DNA from: Streptomyces sp. RerS4 | Lineage (GTDB): Bacteria; Actinomycetota; Actinomycetes; Streptomycetales; Streptomycetaceae | Length of the DNA: 64,000 nt | Reading direction: 5' to 3' | NCBI RefSeq assembly: GCF_023515955.1 | Contig: NZ_CP097322.1 | Location: forward strand, 3,681,501 to 3,745,500 | In this document: one piece after another, positions 46,282 through 54,210 of the stretch | Layout: each line of letters starts with the position of its first letter | Position numbering within the stretch: the first letter of the stretch is position 1 | Program-made: the position numbers and the translations under genes | The notes under the pieces: model-generated | What the model was told of the DNA's origin: nothing | The model's database searches: none | Seen by the model: only the letters and a program-made list of their open reading frames with translations

Positions 46282-47364
46282 GTGAGCGAGAAGAGCCCGA
46301 AGCTGCGCGCCGAGCTGGATGGCATCCCCACCTACAAGCCCGGCAAGCCCGCCGCCGCGGGCGGGCCCGTCGCGTACAAGCTTTCCTCGAACGAGAACCC
46401 GTACCCGCCCCTTCCGGGCGTGCTGGAGAGCGCGGTCGAGGCCGCCCACCGGTTCAACCGCTACCCCGACATGGCGTGCACCGGTCTGGTCAACGAGCTC
46501 GCCGAGCGGTTCGGCGTCCCGGTCGAGCACATCGCCACCGGCACCGGCTCGGTGGGTGTGGCGCAGTCGCTCATCCAGTCGACGGCCGGTCCGGGCGACG
46601 AGGTCATCTACGCCTGGCGCTCCTTCGAGGCGTACCCGATCATCACGCAGATCTCGGGGGCCACGTCGGTGAAGGTGCCGCTGACCGACGGGGACGTGCA
46701 CGACCTGGACGCGATGGCCGCCGCGATCACCGACCGGACCCGTCTGATCTTTGTCTGCAACCCCAACAACCCCACGGGCACCGCCGTACGCCGGGCCGAG
46801 CTGGAGCGCTTCCTGGACCGGGTGCCCACGGACATCCTGGTGGTGCTGGACGAGGCGTACCGCGAGTTCGTGCGCGACACGGACGTGCCGGACGGCATCG
46901 AGCTCTACCGCGACCGCCCGAACGTCTGCGTGCTGCGTACCTTCTCCAAGGCGTACGGGCTGGCCGGCCTGCGCGTCGGCTTCGCGGTGGCGCACGAGCC
47001 GGTGGCCGCCGCGCTGCGCAAGACCGCGGTGCCCTTCGGCGTGAGCCAGCTCGCGCAGGACGCGGCGGTCGCCTCGCTGCGTGCGGAGGACGAGCTGATG
47101 GGCCGGGTCGGGTCCCTGGTGGGCGAGCGGGCTCGGGTCTACGGCACGCTGCTCGATCAGGGGTGGACGGTCGTCCCGGAGACGCAGGCCAATTTCGTCT
47201 GGATGCGGCTGGGGGAGCGGACGGCGGAGTTCGCCGCGGCCTGCGAGAAGGCCGGTGTGGTGGTCCGGCCCTTCGCGGGCGAAGGCCTGCGGGTCACGAT
47301 CGGTGAGACCGAGGCGAACGACCTCTTCCTGCACACGGCCGAGGCGTTCTTCAAGGAGATGTAG
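46282..47364 (+). CDS. Histidinol-phosphate/aromatic aminotransferase (HisC-like)
   Basis: A 360-residue fold-type I PLP aminotransferase. Key segments are [57 protein letters not shown] and the PLP lysine in [15 protein letters not shown]. It is not beside other his genes, so it may be the phenylalanine/aromatic aminotransferase paralogue that actinobacteria carry besides HisC. GTG start with GAGGAGG upstream. Divergent from the LacI gene. Confidence 0.87.
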   Translation: MSEKSPKLRAELDGIPTYKPGKPAAAGGPVAYKLSSNENPYPPLPGVLESAVEAAHRFNRYPDMACTGLVNELAERFGVPVEHIATGTGSVGVAQSLIQSTAGPGDEVIYAWRSFEAYPIITQISGATSVKVPLTDGDVHDLDAMAAAITDRTRLIFVCNPNNPTGTAVRRAELERFLDRVPTDILVVLDEAYREFVRDTDVPDGIELYRDRPNVCVLRTFSKAYGLAGLRVGFAVAHEPVAAALRKTAVPFGVSQLAQDAAVASLRAEDELMGRVGSLVGERARVYGTLLDQGWTVVPETQANFVWMRLGERTAEFAAACEKAGVVVRPFAGEGLRVTIGETEANDLFLHTAEAFFKEM

Positions 47365-47400
47365 CCGAGGGGCTGTGGCCCTGGCCGGCGGGGTCCCGGG

Positions 47401-47769
47401 TCAGGCGAGCTCGACGCGTACGGGGTCCCCTTCGCGCACGGTCGCCAGCAGGCGGGGGTCGCCGTCGAACGAGCCCAGCACGTTGCACGGGCTCGCGAGG
47501 CGGCTTTCGCCTCCGCGCGAGATGGGAGTGGGGCCGTAGGGCAGCGCGAGTGCGTCGCCCTCGGTCCAGAAGGCGACCGTGCCGGGGTCGACGACCTGGC
47601 GGGCGTCGGCCTCCGGGGCCACGGAGACGCCGGTGTCGAAGTAGACCTCTTCGCCCCACGTGTTGGCCGAAGCCGAGATGGGAAGAGCCTCGACGAGGGC
47701 CTTGGCGGTCGGGGTGTCGTCGAGGGTCGCGGTGAGCTGGCCGGCGGGCCAGGAGATTCGTATCTGCAT
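47401..47769 (-). CDS. Cyclophilin-like fold protein (PF04126-type)
   Basis: A ~122-residue protein starting MQIRISWPAGQLTATLDDTP, with TAKALVEALPISASANTWGE, EVYFDTGV and LPYGPTPISRGGESRLASP. These match the TM1367-like cyclophilin-fold family, whose function is unknown. Isomerase activity is not assured. An alternative start three codons upstream (47778) would fall inside a 17-bp inverted repeat. Convergent with the aminotransferase gene, divergent from cydA. Confidence 0.75.
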   Translation of the reverse strand: MQIRISWPAGQLTATLDDTPTAKALVEALPISASANTWGEEVYFDTGVSVAPEADARQVVDPGTVAFWTEGDALALPYGPTPISRGGESRLASPCNVLGSFDGDPRLLATVREGDPVRVELA

Positions 47770-47777
47770 GACCGGCA

Positions 47778-47794
47778 TTCAACAATTTGTTGAA
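47778..47794. promoter_or_regulatory. 17-bp inverted repeat at the 5' end of the cyclophilin-like gene
   Basis: TTCAACAATTTGTTGAA is a perfect 8+8 inverted repeat around one base. It abuts or overlaps the start region of the minus-strand gene and sits 64 bp from the Rex operator. AT-rich palindromes of this kind bind GntR- or AraC-type regulators; the regulator is not identifiable here. Confidence 0.5.
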
Positions 47795-47857
47795 GGTGTT
47801 GGCTAGGGGGACCCCGGCTGAAAGTCGCCGAGAGAGGTACGACATAATGCTTGTGAA

Positions 47858-47873
47858 TGTGAACGCGTTCACA
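47858..47873. promoter_or_regulatory. Rex operator (ROP) upstream of cydA
   Basis: TGTGAACGCGTTCACA is a perfect 16-bp palindrome equal to the S. coelicolor Rex consensus; the wider arms GCTTGTGAA/TTCACAAGC overlap it. Rex releases DNA when NADH rises, so cydABCD should be induced under oxygen limitation. The site is ~90 bp before the cydA start codon. Confidence 0.93.
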
Positions 47874-47963
47874 AGCATGTTCCGCTTCCTCCCGGAATGA
47901 GTGGGGCATACCAGGCAAAACTGCGGCTGTGACCACGGCGACCCGACCGAAGGAGAAGAGGGC

Positions 47964-49469
47964 GTGGACCTAGCTTTGGCGCCGGAGACACTGGCGAGAT
48001 GGCAGTTCGGCATCACCACCGTCTACCACTTCCTGTTCGTCCCCTTGACGATCTCGCTCGCCGCCCTCACGGCCGGCCTGCAGACCGCCTGGGTGCGTTC
48101 CGAGAAGGAGAAGTACCTCAGGGCCACGAAGTTCTGGGGCAAGCTCTTCTTGATCAACATCGCGATGGGTGTCGTCACCGGCATCGTCCAGGAGTTCCAG
48201 TTCGGCATGAACTGGTCCGACTACTCGCGGTTCGTCGGTGACATCTTCGGAGCCCCCCTGGCGTTCGAAGCCCTGATCGCCTTCTTCTTCGAGTCGACCT
48301 TCATCGGCCTGTGGATCTTCGGCTGGGACAAGCTCCCCAAGAAGATCCACCTGGCCTGCATCTGGATGGTCTCGATCGGCACCATCCTGTCCGCGTACTT
48401 CATCCTCGCGGCCAACTCCTGGATGCAGCACCCGGTCGGCTACCGGATCAACGAGGAACGCGGTCGGGCCGAACTCACCGACTTCTGGCTGGTCCTCACC
48501 CAGAACACCGCACTGACCCAGTTCTTCCACACCATCACGGCGGCCTTCCTGGTCGGCGGCGCGTTCATGGTCGGCATCTCCGCCTTCCACCTCGCCCGCA
48601 AGAAGCACATCCCCGTGATGCGCAGCTCGCTGCGGCTCGGCCTGATCGTCATGATCATCGCCGGTATGGGGACCGCCATCAGCGGTGACCTCCTCGGCAA
48701 GGTCATGTTCAAGCAGCAGCCGATGAAGATGGCCGCCGCCGAGGCACTGTGGGACGGTGAGGCGCCCGCGCCCTTCTCCGTCTTCGCCTACGGCGACGTG
48801 GACAAGGGCCACAACAAGGTCGCCATAGAGATCCCCGGTCTGCTGTCCTTCCTGGCCAACGACGACTTCACCTCCTTCGTCCCGGGGATCAACGACGTCA
48901 ACAAGGCGGAGCAGGAGAAGTTCGGCCCCGGCGACTACCGGCCCAACATCCCCGTCGCCTACTGGGGCTTCCGCTGGATGATCGGCTTCGGCATGACCTC
49001 CCTGGCCATCGGCGCGCTGGGCCTGTGGCTGACCCGGAAGAGGTTCATGCTGCCGCCGGCCCTGCGCACCGGCGAGGACGAGGTCCCGCACCTGGTCCTC
49101 TTCAAGCAGGCGCTGAGCCCGAAGTTCTCGCGGCTGTACTGGATCGTCGCGCTCTGGACGATGGGCTTCCCGCTCATCGCCAACTCCTGGGGCTGGATCT
49201 TCACCGAGATGGGCCGCCAGCCCTGGGTGGTCTACGGGGTCCTGCGCACCCGGGACGCCGTGTCGCCCGGCGTGAGCCAGGGCGAGGTGCTCACCTCGAT
49301 GATCGGCTTCACCCTGCTCTACGCGATCCTCGCCGTGATCGAGGTCAGGCTCCTCGTGAAGTACGTCAAGCTCGGACCCCCCGAGCTGACCGAAGCAGAC
49401 CTCAACCCGCCCACACGGATCGGCGGCGACGACAAGAACGCCGACCGGCCCATGGCCTTCTCGTACTGA
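47964..49469 (+). CDS. cydA: Cytochrome bd oxidase subunit I
   Basis: A 501-residue integral membrane subunit carrying haems b558, b595 and d; it oxidises menaquinol and reduces oxygen. TTVYHFLFVPLTI contains the N-terminal haem ligand His, GIVQEFQFGMNWSDYSRFVGD and FHTITAAFLVGGAFM follow. The quinol loop signature WGWIFTEMGRQPW is near residue 410. The Q-loop is of the short type common outside proteobacteria. GTG 47964 follows AAGGAGAAGAGG. First gene of cydA-cydB-cydCD under Rex control. Confidence 0.96.
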   Translation: MDLALAPETLARWQFGITTVYHFLFVPLTISLAALTAGLQTAWVRSEKEKYLRATKFWGKLFLINIAMGVVTGIVQEFQFGMNWSDYSRFVGDIFGAPLAFEALIAFFFESTFIGLWIFGWDKLPKKIHLACIWMVSIGTILSAYFILAANSWMQHPVGYRINEERGRAELTDFWLVLTQNTALTQFFHTITAAFLVGGAFMVGISAFHLARKKHIPVMRSSLRLGLIVMIIAGMGTAISGDLLGKVMFKQQPMKMAAAEALWDGEAPAPFSVFAYGDVDKGHNKVAIEIPGLLSFLANDDFTSFVPGINDVNKAEQEKFGPGDYRPNIPVAYWGFRWMIGFGMTSLAIGALGLWLTRKRFMLPPALRTGEDEVPHLVLFKQALSPKFSRLYWIVALWTMGFPLIANSWGWIFTEMGRQPWVVYGVLRTRDAVSPGVSQGEVLTSMIGFTLLYAILAVIEVRLLVKYVKLGPPELTEADLNPPTRIGGDDKNADRPMAFSY

Positions 49470-49487
49470 GGCGGAGGAGACCACACC

Positions 49488-50489
49488 ATGCAACTCCACG
49501 ACGTCTGGTTCGTACTCATCGCCGTCCTGTGGACCGGCTACTTCTTCCTGGAGGGCTTCGACTTCGGCGTCGGCGTCCTGACCAAGCTGCTCGCCCGCGA
49601 CCGCACGGAGAAGCGGGTCCTGATCAACACGATCGGGCCCGTCTGGGACGGCAACGAGGTCTGGCTGCTCACGGCGGGCGGCGCGACCTTCGCCGCCTTC
49701 CCCGAGTGGTACGCCACGCTCTTCTCCGGGTTCTACCTGCCCCTGCTGCTCATCCTCGTCTGCCTGATCATCCGCGGCGTCGCCTTCGAGTACCGGCACA
49801 AGCGGCCCGAGGACAAGTGGCAGACCAACTGGGAACACGCGATCTTCTGGACCTCGCTGATCCCCGCGTTCCTGTGGGGCGTGGCCTTCGCCAACATCGT
49901 GCGGGGCGTGAAGATCGACCAGGACATGGAGTACGTCGGCAATCTCTTCGACCTGCTGAACGTCTACTCGCTCCTGGGCGGCCTGGTCACCCTCACCCTG
50001 TTCACCTTCCACGGCGCGGTCTTCACCTCGCTCAAGACCGTCGGTGAGATCCGCGACCGCTCGCGCGCCCTCGCGACGCGGCTCGGTGTGGTGACGGCCG
50101 TACTGGCCCTGACCTTCCTGATCTGGACCCAGGTCTCGCGCGGCGACGGCTGGAGCCTGATCGCGATGGCGATCGCCGTGGTGGCGCTCGTCGCGGCCCT
50201 GGGCTGCAACCTGGCGGGCCGCGAGGGCTGGTCGTTCGCACTGTCCGGGGTCACGATCGCGGCCGCCGTCGCGATGCTCTTCCTGACCCTGTTCCCGAAC
50301 GTCATGCCGTCCTCGCTGGACAGCGCCTGGAACCTCACGGTCACCAACGCCTCGTCCAGCGCGTACACCCTGAAGATCATGACGTGGTGCGCGGGAGTGG
50401 CCACGCCGCTCGTCCTGCTCTACCAGGGCTGGACGTACTGGGTGTTCCGCAAGCGCATCGGGACGCAGCACATCGTCGATGCGCACTGA
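49488..50489 (+). CDS. cydB: Cytochrome bd oxidase subunit II
   Basis: A 333-residue membrane partner of CydA with about eight to nine helices. Recognisable are VLWTGYFFLEGFDFGVGVL, INTIGPVWDGNEVWLLTAGG and the RGVAFEYRHK loop. It stabilises the oxidase and may help in proton uptake. Spacing of 18 bp after cydA and GGAGGAG before the start indicate one mRNA. Confidence 0.96.
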   Translation: MQLHDVWFVLIAVLWTGYFFLEGFDFGVGVLTKLLARDRTEKRVLINTIGPVWDGNEVWLLTAGGATFAAFPEWYATLFSGFYLPLLLILVCLIIRGVAFEYRHKRPEDKWQTNWEHAIFWTSLIPAFLWGVAFANIVRGVKIDQDMEYVGNLFDLLNVYSLLGGLVTLTLFTFHGAVFTSLKTVGEIRDRSRALATRLGVVTAVLALTFLIWTQVSRGDGWSLIAMAIAVVALVAALGCNLAGREGWSFALSGVTIAAAVAMLFLTLFPNVMPSSLDSAWNLTVTNASSSAYTLKIMTWCAGVATPLVLLYQGWTYWVFRKRIGTQHIVDAH

Positions 50490-50558
50490 GCGTCGGCATG
50501 CACCGGTCGCCGTCGACACGTATTGACGGCTCCTCCTGCCTGACCCTGCCGAGGGGAT

Positions 50559-50572
50559 GTTTCACGTGAAAC
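50559..50572. other. parS site spanning the cydCD start codon
   Basis: Perfect GTTTCACGTGAAAC; the presumed GTG start of cydCD (50566-50568) is inside it and the ribosome site GAGGGG lies directly before it. Confidence 0.95.
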
Positions 50573-53500
50573 CGATCGACCCGCGTCTGCTGCGGTACGC
50601 CCGTTCCACCCGCCTCTTCCTGGCGGCGGTCGTCGCCCTCGGGCTGGCCGGAGCGGCGCTGGTCGTCGGCCAGGCGATGCTCATCGCCGAGATCGTCGTC
50701 GGCGCCTTCGAAGAAGGCCTCGACGGCGCGGCGCTGCGGACCCCGCTGCTGCTGCTCGCGGCGGTGGCGGTGGGCCGTGGCCTCGTGGCATGGCTCACCG
50801 AGCTGGCCGCGCACCGGGCCGGCGCGGCGGTCAAGTCGGAGCTGCGGGTCAGGCTGCTGGACCGGGCGGCGGACCTGGGGCCCGGCCGGCTCGGCGGGCA
50901 GCGGACCGGATCGCTCGTCGCCCTCGCCACTCGGGGGGTGGACGCCCTCGACGACTACTTCTCCCGCTACCTGCCCCAGCTCGGGCTCGCGGTGGTCGTT
51001 CCGGTGGCGGTGCTCGCCCGGATCGTCACCGAGGACTGGGTGTCGGCGGCGATCATCGTGGTCACCCTGCCGCTGATCCCGCTGTTCATGATCCTCATCG
51101 GCATGGCCACCCAGTCCCGGATGGACCGGCAGTGGCGGCTGCTGTCACGGCTGTCCGGCCACTTCCTCGACGTCGTGGCGGGGCTTCCCACGCTGAAGGT
51201 GTTCGGGCGGGCCAAGGCGCAGGCCGAGTCGATCCGCAAGATCACCGACGAGTACCGCCAGGCCACGATGCGCACGCTGCGCATCGCCTTCCTGTCCTCA
51301 TTCGCCCTGGAGCTGCTCGCCACCCTGTCGGTGGCGCTGGTCGCGGTGACCATCGGCATGCGGCTCGTACACGGCGACCTGGACCTGTACACCGGCCTGG
51401 TCATCCTGATCCTGGCGCCGGAGGCCTACCTGCCGCTGCGGCAGGTGGGGGCGCAGTACCACGCGGCCGCCGAGGGGCTGTCCGCCGCCGAGGAGATCTT
51501 CGAGGTCCTCGAAACCCCCGCCCCGACCTCCGGCGGCGGCGCCGACGTGCCGGCCGGTGGACTGCGGATCGCCCTTGACGCGGTCGAGGTGCGCTACGAG
51601 GGCCGGGGCGCGAGTTCGCCCGGTCCCGTGTCGCTCGTGGTCGAACCGGGCGAGTGCGTGGCCCTCACGGGGCCGAGCGGCTCGGGCAAGTCGACGCTGC
51701 TGGGCGTTCTGCTCGGCTTCGTGACTCCGACGTCCGGTCGGGTTCGGATCGGTGACACCGACCTGGCCGACCTGTCCCTGGAACAGTGGCGGGAGCGGAT
51801 CGCCTGGGTGCCGCAAAGGCCGCACCTGTTCGCGGGGACCATCGCCGAGAACGTACGACTGGCCCGACCCGGCGCCGGCGACGCGGACGTGGAGGCGGCC
51901 CTGCGGGACGCCGGGGCCTGGGAGTTCGTCGCGGCCCTGCCGGGCGGGGTGCTGACCCCGCTCGGCGAGGGCGGCGTCGGACTGTCCGCCGGGCAGCGGC
52001 AGCGGCTGGCGCTGGCGCGGGCGTTCCTGGCGGACCGGCCGGTCCTGTTGCTGGACGAGCCGACGGCCGCGCTGGACGGTGAGACCGAGGCCGCGGTGGT
52101 GGACGCGGTACGCCGCCTCGCGGTCGGTCGGACGGTCCTGCTGGTGGTGCACCGGCCGGCGCTGCTGGCGGTGGCCGACCGGGTGGTGGCGGTGGCCGAG
52201 GGGGACCGGGTCGCCGAGGGCGTTTCCGACGGCCTTCCCGATGACGTTGCGGCCGAGGCCGCAGCCGCCGCAGCCGGTGGCGCCGGAGCTCGGCGTGGAC
52301 CGGGCGGGATGGCGGATCCCGGGGAGTGGATCCTCGGGGCCGCGACCGAGCGGGCCGCGGTCGTGTCGGGCGGCGGGGCGGGCGTGGGTGATCCGCTGCG
52401 GCGGGTGCGGGCCATGGGGTCGGCCTGGCGGGGGCGGTTCCGGCTGGGTCTGCTGCTCGGGGCGCTGGCCGTCGGGTGCAGCGTCGGGCTGATGGCCGTG
52501 TCCGGCTGGCTGATCTCGCGCGCCTCGCAGCAGCCGCCGGTGCTCTATCTGATGGTGGCCGTCACCGCGACCCGTGCCTTCGGCCTGGGGCGGGCCGTCT
52601 TCCGCTACGCCGAGCGGCTCGTCTCGCACGACGCCGTCCTGCGGATGCTCGCCGACCTGCGGGTCTCGGTGTACCGGCGGCTGGAGCGGATCACTCCGGC
52701 CGGGCTGCGCGCGCAGCGGCGCGGGGACCTGCTGTCCCGTCTGGTGTCCGACGCGGACACCCTCCAGGACTACTGGCTGCGCTGGCTGTTGCCGGTGGGC
52801 ACGGCGGTGCTCGTCGGTACGGGGTCGGTGGCCTTCACCGCCTGGCTGCTGCCCGAGGCCGGCGCGGTCCTCGCCGCGGGCCTCCTGCTGGCCGGGGTCG
52901 GGGTGCCCCTGATCAGTGCGGCCTGCGCACGCGGTGCGGAGCGGCGGCTCGCGCCCGCGCGGGGCGAACTCGCGACGCACGCGGCCGATCTGCTGACCGG
53001 GACCGCCGAACTGACCGTGGCGGGGGCCCTGGCCGACCGCAAGGACCGGGCCCGCGCGAGCGACGCCCTGCTCACCCGGATCGCCTCGCGCGGGGCCGCC
53101 GCCACCGGACTCGGCGGCGGCCTGTCCGCCCTGGTGTGCGGGCTCACGGTGGTGTGTGTGGCGCTGGCCGGTGCGGGCGCCGTCGCCGGGGGACGGTTGT
53201 CCGGGGTGGCCATGGCGGTGGTGGTCCTGACCCCGCTCGCCGCCTTCGAGGCGGTCAACGGGCTGCCCCTGGCGGTCCAGTACCGCGGGCGGGTGCGGCG
53301 TAGCGCCGAGCGGATCCACGAGGTCGTGGACGCGCCGGCGCCGGTGGTCGAGCCGGCCGAGCCCGTCCCCGCGCCCGCCTCGCCCTTCCCGCTGAGGCTC
53401 ACCGCACTCGCCGCGCGGCACCCGGGGCAGGAGCCGTACGCGCTCCACGGGCTGGACCTGACGCTGGAGGCCGGCCGCCGTATCGCGGTCGTGGGCCCCT

Positions 53501-54186
53501 CCGGCTCGGGCAAGACCACCCTCGCCCAGGTCCTCCTGCGCTTCCTCGACCCGGCCGAGGGCGACTACACCCTGGGCGGGGTCGATGCCCGTCTCCTCGA
53601 CGGTGACGACGTACGCCGCACCGTGGGCCTGTGCGCCCAGGACGCCCACATGTTCGACAGCTCGGTACGCGAGAACCTGCGGCTGGCCCGGACCGGAGCG
53701 AGCGAGGCGCAGCTGCGCGAGGCACTCGGCGCGGCCCGGCTGCTGGAGTGGGCCGACGGCCTCCCCGACGGGCTGGACACCCTGGTCGGCGAGCACGGGC
53801 AGCGGATCTCCGGCGGCCAGCGCCAGCGCCTCGCCCTGGCTCGGGCACTGCTCGCGGACTTCCCGGTGCTCGTCCTGGACGAACCGGCGGAACACCTTGA
53901 CCTGGCGACGGCCGACGCGCTGACGGCGGACCTGCTGAGCGCGACCGAGGGACGGACCACCGTACTGATCACCCACCGGCTGGCCGGACTGGATGCGGTG
54001 GACGAGGTCCTCGTACTGGACCGGGGCGCGGTCGTGCAGCGCGGTCCGTACGCGGAGCTGGCCGCGGTGGATGGCCCCCTGCGGAATCTGCTGGAGCGGG
54101 AGCGGCACGCCGATGGTGTTTCGGCCGATCTCGCGCGGGTGGGGCGCTCTCCGGCCGGCCTGCCCGCTGCCGAGTTTCCCCACTAA
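50566..54186 (+). CDS. cydCD: Fused CydD-CydC ABC exporter (cytochrome bd assembly)
   Basis: A 1206-residue fusion of both half-transporters that exports thiols (cysteine/glutathione in E. coli) needed to assemble cytochrome bd. Each half has a six-helix membrane domain and an ATPase. The first has Walker A GPSGSGKSTLLG, signature LSAGQRQRLALAR and LLLDEPTAALDG. The second has GPSGSGKTTLAQ, ISGGQRQRLALAR and LVLDEPAEHLDL. An Ala-rich linker (~residues 555-600) joins them. Fusion is usual in Streptomyces. I choose GTG 50566 because GAGGGG is nine bases upstream; ATG 50557 is too close to it. Confidence 0.93.
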   Translation: MKPIDPRLLRYARSTRLFLAAVVALGLAGAALVVGQAMLIAEIVVGAFEEGLDGAALRTPLLLLAAVAVGRGLVAWLTELAAHRAGAAVKSELRVRLLDRAADLGPGRLGGQRTGSLVALATRGVDALDDYFSRYLPQLGLAVVVPVAVLARIVTEDWVSAAIIVVTLPLIPLFMILIGMATQSRMDRQWRLLSRLSGHFLDVVAGLPTLKVFGRAKAQAESIRKITDEYRQATMRTLRIAFLSSFALELLATLSVALVAVTIGMRLVHGDLDLYTGLVILILAPEAYLPLRQVGAQYHAAAEGLSAAEEIFEVLETPAPTSGGGADVPAGGLRIALDAVEVRYEGRGASSPGPVSLVVEPGECVALTGPSGSGKSTLLGVLLGFVTPTSGRVRIGDTDLADLSLEQWRERIAWVPQRPHLFAGTIAENVRLARPGAGDADVEAALRDAGAWEFVAALPGGVLTPLGEGGVGLSAGQRQRLALARAFLADRPVLLLDEPTAALDGETEAAVVDAVRRLAVGRTVLLVVHRPALLAVADRVVAVAEGDRVAEGVSDGLPDDVAAEAAAAAAGGAGARRGPGGMADPGEWILGAATERAAVVSGGGAGVGDPLRRVRAMGSAWRGRFRLGLLLGALAVGCSVGLMAVSGWLISRASQQPPVLYLMVAVTATRAFGLGRAVFRYAERLVSHDAVLRMLADLRVSVYRRLERITPAGLRAQRRGDLLSRLVSDADTLQDYWLRWLLPVGTAVLVGTGSVAFTAWLLPEAGAVLAAGLLLAGVGVPLISAACARGAERRLAPARGELATHAADLLTGTAELTVAGALADRKDRARASDALLTRIASRGAAATGLGGGLSALVCGLTVVCVALAGAGAVAGGRLSGVAMAVVVLTPLAAFEAVNGLPLAVQYRGRVRRSAERIHEVVDAPAPVVEPAEPVPAPASPFPLRLTALAARHPGQEPYALHGLDLTLEAGRRIAVVGPSGSGKTTLAQVLLRFLDPAEGDYTLGGVDARLLDGDDVRRTVGLCAQDAHMFDSSVRENLRLARTGASEAQLREALGAARLLEWADGLPDGLDTLVGEHGQRISGGQRQRLALARALLADFPVLVLDEPAEHLDLATADALTADLLSATEGRTTVLITHRLAGLDAVDEVLVLDRGAVVQRGPYAELAAVDGPLRNLLERERHADGVSADLARVGRSPAGLPAAEFPH

Positions 54187-54210
54187 TCGGGACTAACTAG
54201 TCTCAAGGGC

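Noticed and set aside
47970..50519. 849-codon frame antisense to cydA-cydB
   Set aside because: Antisense artefact, rich in Gln, Asp and His; cydAB are unmistakable on the plus strand.
51298..54183. 961-codon frame antisense to cydCD
   Set aside because: Antisense artefact; the sense strand carries two complete ABC ATPase motif sets.
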